From GCA-020348365 sp964347995 (GTDB lineage: Archaea > Thermoproteota > Bathyarchaeia > Bathyarchaeales > Bathyarchaeaceae), in contig CAYGBA010000051.1 in the NCBI GenBank assembly GCA_964347995.1, positions 1 to 11,147 on the forward strand: a stretch of 11,147 nucleotides of DNA, read 5' to 3'. Below, piece after piece: positions 4,576 through 11,147 of the stretch (positions are counted from its first letter, which is position 1; each line of letters begins with the position of its first letter). The notes beneath the pieces are model-generated. The model was given only the letters and a program-made list of their open reading frames with translations. It did not search any database and had not been told where the DNA came from. Both the position numbers and the translations under genes were made by a program.

Positions 4576-4822
4576 CATCGAATACTTTATGGATGGGAAA
4601 TAGATCGGACGATTTCGTGAAGCATGCATCACCGGCACTCACGCAGTTATAGCTCTTAGGCTTCGCCAAAGATTCAAGGGAGAAATTTCTGCATGCAAGC
4701 AGTTAGAGAATAGCCCTTAGTGATCTTTTGTTCATAGAAATCATAACAAGTCTAAACGAATCATGCAAAATTCTTATTTGACAACAAAATATTGGACGCC
4801 TCAAAGGACATGTGACTGTGAG
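4576..4822 (+). other. Leader region of the coenzyme A operon
   Basis: No gene supported. It contains a 19-codon ORF (4593-4652) and, in another frame, a start-less open stretch ending LENSP-stop near 4730; these may be relics. A small stem TCTTaGGC-ttc-GCCaAAGA lies near 4651-4667. GCATGCA/TGCATGC copies near 4622 and 4691 could pair across about 60 bases. At 4704-4722 it shares TTAGAGAATAGCCCTTAGT, 17 of 19 bases identical to 1068-1086. An operon promoter must lie here, but I cannot pick its TATA box with confidence. Confidence 0.3.
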
Positions 4823-5734
4823 ATGGGAGAGTCTGCAGCGTTCTCACCAGGACACATAACCGGCATCTTCCGGATACACGACAAACCGGAAGACCCCCTA
4901 AAAAAAGGCTCTTGGGGAGCCGGTGTTTCACTAGCCAAGGGCGTCACAACCACAGTCAACACCAGAAATTCTTCAAGAAACTCCTTCCAAATCAGGATAA
5001 ATGGCAAAACTACGAAGTCTGCCAAAGTGTCGGAGCGCGTCATAAACGATTTTCTCTCTCACACCAAAAAGAAAAGCAGAATTATTGTCGACCATGATGT
5101 TAAGATTCCAATAGGATCAGGCTTCGGCTCCAGCGGAGCAGGCGCACTAGGCTTGGCGCTAGCTGTTAATGAAGCGTTGAGCTGTGAATTTTCCCACATC
5201 GAGGCAGTCCAAATCGCCCACATAGCCGAAGTGGAATGCAAGACCGGGCTTGGAACAGTTATCGCGGAGGCTTCTGGAGGCTTGGAGATAAGAACCAAAC
5301 CGGGTGGCCCAGGCGTTGGGGAATTAAGAAACATACCAGTGAAGAATGATTACGCTGTGGCATGCTTGAGTTTTGGCCCTATTTCAACAGGAGAAGTTTT
5401 GACTAGCGAAAAATTTCGTCAACGGATAAACGAGTTCGGCGGAGAACTTCTGGATCGGCTGATCGCAGAGCCAAAACCACATCTGTTTATGGATCTCTCC
5501 CGCAAATTCGCAGAACATGTCGGATTGATATCTCCAAGAATCAAGAATATCTTCACGGAAGCTGACAGTAGAGAGTTAACGTGCAGTATGGCGATGCTTG
5601 GAGAAACAGTGTTCTCCTTGGTAAAGACAGATAGTCTCGAGGACCTCCTCAAAATTTTCCACAGACACGCTCCCTCAGAACAAAACATAATCATTAGCGA
5701 GATAGACTTTCAGGGGGCTAGGCTCCTTGACTGA
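4823..5734 (+). CDS. Pantoate kinase (archaeal PoK, GHMP family)
   Basis: It phosphorylates pantoate with ATP to 4-phosphopantoate, the first archaea-specific step of coenzyme A synthesis. At 303 residues it matches the family. The N-terminus MGESAAFSPGHITGIFRIHD is the typical PoK start. The GHMP kinase phosphate loop PIGSGFGSSGAGA spans 96-108, followed by a helix with ECKTGLGTV (138-146) and ASGGLEIRTKPGGPG (150-164). The C-terminal glycine motif is AMLGETVFSLV (257-267). An upstream in-frame ATG at 4763 would add 20 residues unlike the family, with no ribosome site, so I chose 4823. It is the first gene of a six-gene operon; the PPS gene starts 4 bases after its stop and provides the next step. 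Confidence 0.9.
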   Translation: MGESAAFSPGHITGIFRIHDKPEDPLKKGSWGAGVSLAKGVTTTVNTRNSSRNSFQIRINGKTTKSAKVSERVINDFLSHTKKKSRIIVDHDVKIPIGSGFGSSGAGALGLALAVNEALSCEFSHIEAVQIAHIAEVECKTGLGTVIAEASGGLEIRTKPGGPGVGELRNIPVKNDYAVACLSFGPISTGEVLTSEKFRQRINEFGGELLDRLIAEPKPHLFMDLSRKFAEHVGLISPRIKNIFTEADSRELTCSMAMLGETVFSLVKTDSLEDLLKIFHRHAPSEQNIIISEIDFQGARLLD

Positions 5735-5738
5735 AGAA

Positions 5739-6533
5739 ATGAAAATCCCGAAAGAGCATCCGAGAGCTGCGTCTCTGAGGGTTCGGGAGAGGTTGTTAGA
5801 GCACTACAATTTGGGAGTTGTAGCCCATGCAGGTCTCATAGCCCATGGAAGGGGAGAAGCCTTCGACTACCTGCTCGGCGAAGAAACAACAAAATCAGCC
5901 CTTGAAGCTATCGAGGCCGCCGCAGCAACTTTGCTGACCGCAAAGCACCCAGTGATCTCGGTGAATGGAAATGCTGCTGCCTTGGTAGCCAGTGATATCG
6001 TGAAATTATCTGAGGTTGCCGGAGCCAGAATTGAAGTTAATCTGTTTTACCGTTCCAGTAAGAGAGAAAAAGCTATTGAAGCAGTGCTTGGAGACGCGGG
6101 GGCAACGGAAGTTTTGGGGATTGGTGAAGATGCTTCCGCGAGAATACCGGAATTAGGCAGTGAACGGAGGAGAGTAGACCCCAAAGGAATACTCATAGCC
6201 GATGCGGTTCTAGTTCCACTGGAAGACGGAGACAGAACTGAGGCACTTGTGCGCATGGGGAAGAACGTGATAGCCATTGACCTCAATCCCTTGTCAAGAA
6301 CCGCCCAGCTTGCCACCGTCACAATCGTTGACAACATAGTGAGAGCCATGCCAACTCTGGCAAAAATTGCCAAGGGACTGAGAACGGAAGGCAAAGAGAA
6401 ATTGAAGGGAATCGCATCCGATTTCGACAACAAAAGAACCCTAAGCGAATCTATCGACCTGATAAAACAACGGCTCACAAAACTCGCAGAAAAGGGAACA
6501 TACATCTCACTTCTGGAGATGAGCAAAATATGA
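5739..6533 (+). CDS. 4-phosphopantoate--beta-alanine ligase (archaeal PPS)
   Basis: This enzyme condenses 4-phosphopantoate with beta-alanine using ATP to give 4'-phosphopantothenate, the second archaea-specific step. The 264-residue product carries the family blocks GLIAHGRGEAFDYLLGE (32-48), SVNGNAAALV (74-83), NLFYRS (101-106), PLEDGDRTEALVRMGK (160-175), DLNPLSRTA (181-189) and TIVDNIVRA (195-203). ATG 5739 begins MKIPKEHPR, matching family N-termini. A TTG at 5727 inside the kinase gene would add four residues and has a GGGGG 9 bases upstream, so it remains possible. Its last bases overlap the ketopantoate reductase start by ATGA, indicating translational coupling. Confidence 0.92.
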   Translation: MKIPKEHPRAASLRVRERLLEHYNLGVVAHAGLIAHGRGEAFDYLLGEETTKSALEAIEAAAATLLTAKHPVISVNGNAAALVASDIVKLSEVAGARIEVNLFYRSSKREKAIEAVLGDAGATEVLGIGEDASARIPELGSERRRVDPKGILIADAVLVPLEDGDRTEALVRMGKNVIAIDLNPLSRTAQLATVTIVDNIVRAMPTLAKIAKGLRTEGKEKLKGIASDFDNKRTLSESIDLIKQRLTKLAEKGTYISLLEMSKI

Positions 6534-7420
6534 GCTTCAACAAAATCTTTGCTCTAGGCGCTGGTGCCGTAGGAAGCTCCTATGGAGCTCTCCTCTCCAG
6601 AAAGAATGACGTGACTCTCATCGGGAACAAAGCCCACTTAAACGCAATAGGGTCCAAAGGCTTAACGCTCTCAGGAGACATTCAAGAAGTATTCTTCATA
6701 AAAGCTGAAACCGAGATTAAGGCAATCCCCACAAAAAGTCTGATACTCCTAACCACAAAGGCACACGACTCGGCGAGGGCGATCAAGGAAGTAAAAGACA
6801 TGCTCAAAGAAGATACAGTCATTCTGATCTTGCAAAACGGTCTAGGAAACAAAGAGGTAGTGAAAGCGATAGTTGGCGATAAAGTTGAAGTTATTAGAGG
6901 TGTCCCAAAGATTGCCGCTGAATTCCTCAAACCCGGCGAAGTAACTTTCTGGAACGGGGAAACGATTCTGGAGAAGACGCGGACTGGAAGAGCAATTGCT
7001 GCGTTATTCAACGAATGCGGATTGAAAGCGAGAATCTCGAATGAAATAGACCGAGAAATATGGACCAAACTGATCCTCAACTGTGTGGTGAATCCCCTCA
7101 CCGCCATTCTCCAAGTCAGGAATAACGTAATCCTAGTAGATAGCCTCAAACCATTGAGATCTAGAATTATGAAAGAATGCGTCGAAGTCGGAAAGTGTGA
7201 AGGGATAGAGTTTCAGCCAAACGTGAACGAATCTATCGACAAATGCATCGCAAGATATGAAAACTATTCTTCCATGTGCCAAGACATCATGAAAAGGAAA
7301 GAGACGGAAATCGATTTCATCAACGGAAAAATAGTGGAACTCGGAAGAAAACACAAAATCCCAACACCAATCAACGGAGCAATGACCAGCTTAGTCAAAT
7401 TCTTGGAGGAAAGAAAGTGA
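6530..7420 (+). CDS. panE: Ketopantoate reductase (2-dehydropantoate 2-reductase)
   Basis: It reduces 2-dehydropantoate to pantoate, supplying PoK. The 296-residue protein has the N-terminal Rossmann motif GAGAVGSSYG (10-19). K77 in TTKAHD and N103 in LQNGLGN lie in the active-site cleft. The catalytic lysine is K180 in IWTKLILNCVVNPLTA, and the C-terminal helical domain has the substrate-binding block SSMCQDIMKRKETEIDFING (247-266). N33-K34 after the second strand may contact the 2'-phosphate of NADPH; the cofactor preference is not certain. In another archaeon, Thermococcus, this enzyme is the point of feedback inhibition by coenzyme A. It overlaps the genes on both sides by four bases (ATGA before, GTGA after). 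Confidence 0.93.
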   Translation: MSFNKIFALGAGAVGSSYGALLSRKNDVTLIGNKAHLNAIGSKGLTLSGDIQEVFFIKAETEIKAIPTKSLILLTTKAHDSARAIKEVKDMLKEDTVILILQNGLGNKEVVKAIVGDKVEVIRGVPKIAAEFLKPGEVTFWNGETILEKTRTGRAIAALFNECGLKARISNEIDREIWTKLILNCVVNPLTAILQVRNNVILVDSLKPLRSRIMKECVEVGKCEGIEFQPNVNESIDKCIARYENYSSMCQDIMKRKETEIDFINGKIVELGRKHKIPTPINGAMTSLVKFLEERK

Positions 7421-8175
7421 ATTTCAATTATTTGCGGAAGAAGAGAAAAATCGTGATGCTTACCGCCTATGACTATCAAATGGCCAAGATACTGAATGAA
7501 ACAGGAATTGACCTAATCCTCGTTGGGGACAGCCTCGGGATGGTTGTTTTGGGTCATGAGGACACGAGAAGCGTCACGATGGAAGACATGATCCATCACA
7601 TCAGAGCTGTGGCGAGAGGAGCGAAAAAGACTCCGATAATTGGGGATCTGCCAATCAACAGCTGCAACACGTTAGAAGATGCGTTAAGAAATGCCAAAAG
7701 ATTCCTGGGAGCTGGGGCACACGGAGTGAAGATCGAAGGAAACAGACCGGAAATTGTTAAGGCTTTGTTGAACAAAGGCATTCCCGTGATGGGGCATGTT
7801 GGACTTTTGCCTCAGATAGCTGAGAGATACCGACTCAAAGGGAAAGACAAAGATGAGGCTGAGAAAATCTTCAGGGACGCCGTTGAATTGGACAGGATGG
7901 GCGTGTTCACAATAGTTCTGGAGTGTATCCCAGAAGGTCTAGCAAAAAGAATCACCCAGACCGTGAAGGCTCCTACAATCGGGATTGGAGCCGGAAAATA
8001 CTGTGATGGCCAGGTGTTGGTGGTAAATGATATGCTTGGTTTCGATAAGACCTTCAGTCCGAAATATCTTAAGAGGTATGCCAACCTGGGCAAGGAGATA
8101 GAAAAGGCTGTCGCCAAGTTCAGGACGGAGGTTTTGGATGGGAAGTATCCGGACGAAGAGCATACATATCATTAA
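7417..8175 (+). CDS. panB: Ketopantoate hydroxymethyltransferase
   Basis: It transfers a hydroxymethyl group from 5,10-methylenetetrahydrofolate, or the archaeal pterin equivalent, to 2-oxoisovalerate, giving ketopantoate and opening the pathway. The 252-residue TIM-barrel protein shows metal and substrate residues in the expected order: LVGDSLG (D38), GDLPINS (D77), GVKIEGN (K105, E107), GHVGLLPQ (126-133), VLECIPEG (E169) and the family block IGIGAG (188-193). The start is GTG 7417: GGAGG (7405-7409) lies 7 bases before it, it overlaps the reductase stop as GTGA, and it gives a normal length. An ATG at 7276 in the same frame lies deep in the reductase gene and would add unrelated residues. 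Confidence 0.93.
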   Translation: MNFNYLRKKRKIVMLTAYDYQMAKILNETGIDLILVGDSLGMVVLGHEDTRSVTMEDMIHHIRAVARGAKKTPIIGDLPINSCNTLEDALRNAKRFLGAGAHGVKIEGNRPEIVKALLNKGIPVMGHVGLLPQIAERYRLKGKDKDEAEKIFRDAVELDRMGVFTIVLECIPEGLAKRITQTVKAPTIGIGAGKYCDGQVLVVNDMLGFDKTFSPKYLKRYANLGKEIEKAVAKFRTEVLDGKYPDEEHTYH

Positions 8176-8184
8176 GAGCGGATA

Positions 8185-9453
8185 ATGAGGGTTATGGTTT
8201 TGAATAGTCACCCTTCTAAGGATATTACTGGAACCGCAGGAGAGGCGCTGAAAGGAAAAAGGGTCGTCTTATGCATCACTGGCAGCGTAGCCGCCGTTCG
8301 GTCTTCTGAGATTGCTAGAGGCCTGATGAGATATCGGGCAGAAGTTTTCGCGGTCATGTCGGAGATGGCCAAGAAGATTATCCATCCGTATCTGATGGAG
8401 TGGGCGACTGGGAACCCCGTTGTGACCGAATTGACTGGTAAGGTTGAGCACGTGACACTGGTCGGTAAACGCACAAGTAAGGCTGACTTAGTTCTGGTTG
8501 CTCCAGCCACCGCTAACACCATCAGCAAGATCGCGTGCGGAATCGATGATACGCCTGTAACATCCGTCGTCTCCACCGCTTTTGGGTCTGGAGTTCCGAT
8601 AATGATTGTTCCGGCCATGCATGAGTCCATGTATAGGCATCCGATCGTGGCTGAGAACATAGAGAAGCTGAAGACGTTGGGTGTTGAGTTCGTTGGACCC
8701 AGAATCGAGGAGGAGAAGGCCAAGATAGCCGAGAATTCGGACATTTTAGAGGCGGTTGTCAAAAAGCTAACGATGAAAAAGGATCTGGCTGGGACAAGGG
8801 TTCTGATTACCGCGGGTCCAACTTTGGAGCACATTGATCCCGTTAGAGTAATGACGAACAAGAGTTCTGGGAAGATGGGTATTGCTGTTGCCCGAGAGGC
8901 TTTGAACCGAGGAGCTGATGTCACTCTGATCTATGGTCCAGGAACAGCCTTGCCTCCCAGCGATGCCAAGGTGATTCCGGTCGAGACGACTGAGGAGATG
9001 CTTGATGCAGTAGTTTCTGAGTTGAAGTCGAAGAAATACGAAGTAGTTGTTGCAGCCGCGGCAGCCGCTGATTGGAGACCTGAGAAATCCTTTGACTACA
9101 AGCTTCCCACGAGTGAAGTTTCTGAGCTTTCCGTGAAGCTGAAGCCTACACAGAAGATTATTGATGCTGTTAGGAAGATTAGTACGGATGCTTTCTTAGT
9201 TCCTTTCAAAGCGGAGTATGATTTATCTGATGAAGAGTTGGTTGACCGTGGTCATAAGCGGCTTGTGCAGGCTGATGCCGACATGATTGTGGTCAACGAC
9301 GTCGGAAGGAATGGAGCTGGATTTGAGGTTGACACAAACGAGGTTTTTATAGTCGACAAAGAGAAGAAAGTTGTTCATGTTCCGCTTACGACTAAGAGAG
9401 AGGTTGCGAGGCGAATTTTCGAGGTGATTACCGAAAAGATAAAGGCGCGATAG
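8185..9453 (+). CDS. coaBC: Bifunctional phosphopantothenoylcysteine synthetase/decarboxylase
   Basis: A 422-residue fusion. The N-terminal half (about 1-195) is the FMN-dependent decarboxylase CoaC: GKRVVLCITGSVAAVRSSEI (24-43), catalytic H89 in VEHVTLV, VAPATANTISKIA (105-117) and the substrate motif PAMHESMY (143-150). The C-terminal half (about 200-420) is the synthetase CoaB, which ligates cysteine to 4'-phosphopantothenate: ITAGPTLEHIDPVR (208-221), N225 in MTNKSSGKMG, AAAAADWRP (291-299) and KLKPTQKI (318-325). The flap after PAMHESMY reads GPRIEEEKAKIAE and lacks the catalytic cysteine of bacterial CoaC, as I recall for archaeal homologues. It starts 9 bases after PanB, and the gene for the next enzyme, CoaD, follows 13 bases later. 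Confidence 0.94.
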   Translation: MRVMVLNSHPSKDITGTAGEALKGKRVVLCITGSVAAVRSSEIARGLMRYRAEVFAVMSEMAKKIIHPYLMEWATGNPVVTELTGKVEHVTLVGKRTSKADLVLVAPATANTISKIACGIDDTPVTSVVSTAFGSGVPIMIVPAMHESMYRHPIVAENIEKLKTLGVEFVGPRIEEEKAKIAENSDILEAVVKKLTMKKDLAGTRVLITAGPTLEHIDPVRVMTNKSSGKMGIAVAREALNRGADVTLIYGPGTALPPSDAKVIPVETTEEMLDAVVSELKSKKYEVVVAAAAAADWRPEKSFDYKLPTSEVSELSVKLKPTQKIIDAVRKISTDAFLVPFKAEYDLSDEELVDRGHKRLVQADADMIVVNDVGRNGAGFEVDTNEVFIVDKEKKVVHVPLTTKREVARRIFEVITEKIKAR

Positions 9454-9466
9454 GGAGCAACAATTT

Positions 9467-9940
9467 ATGAAGCGGTTTAAGGCTGTCGCCGTTGGTGGAA
9501 CTTTTGACGAGCTACACAAGGGTCACCAAGCTCTATTGATGAAGGCTTTTGAGGTTGGAGAGCGTGTTTTGATAGGGCTGTCCTCGGATGAGTTTGCTAG
9601 AGAGTTGAGGAAGCCCCATACAGTCGCGAGCTACATGAAGCGACTAAGCGACTTAGAGAGATTCTTGATGAAGCGGGGGCGCTCAGATAGGGCTGAGATA
9701 GTGACTTTACATGATTCTTACGGGGTCACATTGTCAAAGGGCTGTGTTGAGGCTATTGTTGTGAGTAGAGAAACGGAACCGATCGCCTATGAGATTAATA
9801 AAAGGAGAGAGGCGAAAGGGCTAGCGCCTTTGAGCGTTGTGGTGGTTGACATGGTTCCAGCGGAGAATCACGCTCCCATCTCCACAACAAGGATTCGAGA
9901 AGGTGAGATAGACCGAGAAGGACATCTGCTAACGCTCTAG
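9467..9940 (+). CDS. coaD: Phosphopantetheine adenylyltransferase, archaeal type
   Basis: It transfers AMP from ATP to 4'-phosphopantetheine, making dephospho-CoA. The 157-residue nucleotidyltransferase has GGTFDELHKGHQALL (10-24) with the H-x-G-H motif H17-K-G-H20 that binds ATP phosphates. GLSSDEFAREL (37-47) follows, and the C-terminal ISTTRIREGEID (138-149) is the archaeal/eukaryotic form of the ISSTxxR motif. It lacks the usual bacterial CoaD sequence pattern and matches the separate archaeal family. GGGAG (9453-9457) lies 9 bases before the ATG. It is the last gene of the operon and converges on the GNAT gene, with 18 bases between stops. Dephospho-CoA kinase is not in the window. Confidence 0.92.
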   Translation: MKRFKAVAVGGTFDELHKGHQALLMKAFEVGERVLIGLSSDEFARELRKPHTVASYMKRLSDLERFLMKRGRSDRAEIVTLHDSYGVTLSKGCVEAIVVSRETEPIAYEINKRREAKGLAPLSVVVVDMVPAENHAPISTTRIREGEIDREGHLLTL

Positions 9941-9958
9941 CTGCTGGTTTTCACGCCT

Positions 9959-10360
9959 TTACCAGTTTCCCACTATGAAGGCTTTTGTTTTCCTGAATCC
10001 TACTTTTTGCCAGAATCCGAGGCTTTCTTCTATGACTGTAGCTGATACTGTGGGAGCCCCCTTTTCCTCAAACCTTCTAACTATTTGTTTGACAAGCGCT
10101 GTTCCTATACCTTGCTTTTGGTATGCGGGATGAACAGAAAGTTCACGGATAATTGCCCTTGAACCGTCATAATTGCCCCTTATGGTCCCCACCACCTTCC
10201 CGTTTATTTCACATACGAGAAATATGGCAGCGGGGCAGGCTTTTACCCTCCTCATAGCCTCTGGACCATCCACGGCTGGAAATCCATACTGATTATTCAG
10301 CTTGAGGATTTCAACAATCGAATCGGCATCTCTAGGTTCAAAATCTCTATTCAAGGCCAA
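9959..10360 (-). CDS. GNAT-family N-acetyltransferase
   Basis: A 133-residue single-domain acetyltransferase. The acetyl-CoA-binding motif A is ELSVHPAYQKQGIGTALVKQI (73-93) with the pyrophosphate loop Q81-K-Q-G-I-G86. Motif B lies near GFWQKVGFRKT (115-125), and GKVVGTIRGNY (54-64) is the preceding strand. The acceptor could be an amine, amino acid or protein N-terminus; I cannot tell. The start is uncertain: TTG 10360 or TTG 10354, with no ATG in the frame after the upstream stop. A TATA-like ACTAAATAG lies about 28-36 bases before, so the message may be leaderless. It converges on the coenzyme A operon, whose product it uses, but I infer no functional link from that alone. Confidence 0.82.
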   Translation of the reverse strand: MALNRDFEPRDADSIVEILKLNNQYGFPAVDGPEAMRRVKACPAAIFLVCEINGKVVGTIRGNYDGSRAIIRELSVHPAYQKQGIGTALVKQIVRRFEEKGAPTVSATVIEESLGFWQKVGFRKTKAFIVGNW

Positions 10361-10422
10361 ATCATCTCTAATTACTTTGATTCTATTTAGTTCTCTTTAC
10401 ATACCTCTTGTGGAAGCGTCAA

Positions 10423-10431
10423 TTATTAAAT
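10423..10431 (+). promoter_or_regulatory. TATA-like box for the ZIP transporter gene
   Basis: TTATTAAAT lies 43-51 bases before ATG 10474, in the 113-base divergent space between the GNAT and ZIP genes. It predicts transcription from about 10452-10456. Confidence 0.4.
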
Positions 10432-10473
10432 CTGAGATTGATAAATGAGTTAAGGATCTGAAAAGCTGGTGTC

Positions 10474-11147
10474 ATGATGGAACCCAGTGTAATCATTATC
10501 GCCTTTCTTTTTTCCGTGATTGCAGGGATATCAACAGGAGTCGGTGGCCTAGTAGCCTTTTTCATAAAAGATTTGAAACGTACATATCTCTCATCATTTA
10601 TGGGTTTCTCTGCAGGTGTTATGATACAGGTCTCCTTCGTAGAACTCCTTTTCTCAGCAGTCATGGACGCGGGTTTTCTCTATGCAAACATTTTCTTCTT
10701 TCTGGGTGTCCTGACTATTGCTCTCATTGATTTTCTGATACCACATGAATACAAGGAAGAACACGGTTCGGAAGATGGAAGGAATCATCAAAGGCTAATG
10801 AGGACGGGACTACTTGTCTCTTTAGGTATAGCTATCCACAACTTACCAGAGGGGCTTGTCACCTTATTTGGAACGATCAAGGATCCCAATCTCGGCCTTG
10901 TTCTGTTGGTTGCTATCGCCTTACACAATATCCCAGAAGGAATCTCAGTATCATTCCCAATTTATTATGCAACAAAGAACAGGAAGAAAGCGCTCACCTG
11001 GTCCTTTCTGTCAGGCATCGCTGAACCCATAGGTGCCGTGATAGGCTTTACCATACTTTATCCGTTTATTAATCCCTTTGTACTGAACATGGCATTGGCA
11101 TTTGTCGCGGGCGTAATGGTCTTCATAAGTCTTGATGAGTTGCTACC
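10474..11147 (+). CDS. ZIP-family metal transporter (3' end cut by window)
   Basis: At least 224 residues of a polytopic membrane protein of the ZIP family (ZupT/GufA-like), which takes up zinc, iron or manganese. The two hallmark metal-binding helix motifs are HNLPEG (122-127) and HNIPEGISVS (151-160). Between helices 3 and 4 is a short cytoplasmic loop with acidic and histidine residues (HEYKEEHGSEDGRNH, 91-105), typical of ZIP regulatory loops. N-terminal helices cover about 5-30, 39-62 and 68-90, and the later GIAEPIGAVIGF (181-192) is also characteristic. ATG 10474 and ATG 10477 are adjacent and equally possible. The final one or two helices lie beyond the window. The promoter is divergent from the GNAT gene. 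Confidence 0.9.
   Translation, partial: MMEPSVIIIAFLFSVIAGISTGVGGLVAFFIKDLKRTYLSSFMGFSAGVMIQVSFVELLFSAVMDAGFLYANIFFFLGVLTIALIDFLIPHEYKEEHGSEDGRNHQRLMRTGLLVSLGIAIHNLPEGLVTLFGTIKDPNLGLVLLVAIALHNIPEGISVSFPIYYATKNRKKALTWSFLSGIAEPIGAVIGFTILYPFINPFVLNMALAFVAGVMVFISLDELL

Noticed and set aside
4763..4822. N-terminal extension of pantoate kinase
   Set aside because: The extra 20 residues match no PoK pattern, and the family start MGESAAFSPGH is at 4823.
7276..7416. N-terminal extension of PanB from ATG 7276
   Set aside because: It lies inside the reductase gene. GTG 7417 has GGAGG upstream and a GTGA overlap and gives the normal length.
9944..9965. CTGGT-N12-ACCAG as a bidirectional terminator between CoaD and GNAT genes
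   Set aside because: A weak five-base stem with a long loop that overlaps the GNAT stop codon; no poly-T on either side.

Overview
This 11.1 kb window is archaeal chromosomal DNA. The clearest sign is an eight-enzyme-domain coenzyme A cluster that uses the archaea-specific pair pantoate kinase and 4-phosphopantoate--beta-alanine ligase instead of bacterial pantothenate synthetase and pantothenate kinase. It also has the archaeal type of phosphopantetheine adenylyltransferase, TATA-like boxes about 40-50 bases before several starts, and strong Shine-Dalgarno sites. Non-AUG starts are frequent (TTG, GTG and probably CTG). I cannot name the lineage from sequence alone.

Left region (1-1050): a Mop/TOBE molybdate-binding protein (+) ends near the window edge. 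It faces a very short zinc-ribbon gene (-, 304-429) that has its own promoter. Next comes what looks like a decayed minus-strand gene pair (754-1047), joined by an ATGA overlap and carrying an apparent one-base frameshift.

Middle region (1100-4530): an ASCH-domain gene (+) lies behind a perfect 7-bp-arm hairpin. It converges with a minus-strand unit encoding a membrane-anchored sulfite-oxidase-type molybdopterin oxidoreductase and a two-helix cytochrome b-like subunit. A short unrecognised ORF may follow in that unit. Two TGACAT-type palindromes flank the predicted TATA box of the molybdoenzyme gene. Upstream is an HD-domain phosphohydrolase (-) with a textbook ribosome site. After it come two small convergent genes, an ABM-like alpha/beta-barrel protein (+) and a two-helix membrane protein (-). 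Neither has a full-length ATG/GTG/TTG start, and both have a CTG exactly 8 bases after a GGAGG/GGGGG motif.

Coenzyme A operon (4823-9940, +): pantoate kinase, PPS, ketopantoate reductase, PanB, CoaBC and CoaD are packed with gaps of 13 bases or less, or with 4-base overlaps. Acting as PanB, reductase, PoK, PPS, CoaB, CoaC and CoaD, they carry 2-oxoisovalerate through to dephospho-CoA. Only the beta-alanine source and the final dephospho-CoA kinase are not in the window.

Right region (9959-11147): a GNAT acetyltransferase (-) converges on the operon end. A ZIP-family metal transporter (+) is cut by the window end.

I found no tRNA, rRNA, CRISPR array, IS element or phage gene. The most novel material is in the small genes and regulatory DNA. 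I see no new multi-gene defence or mobile system.
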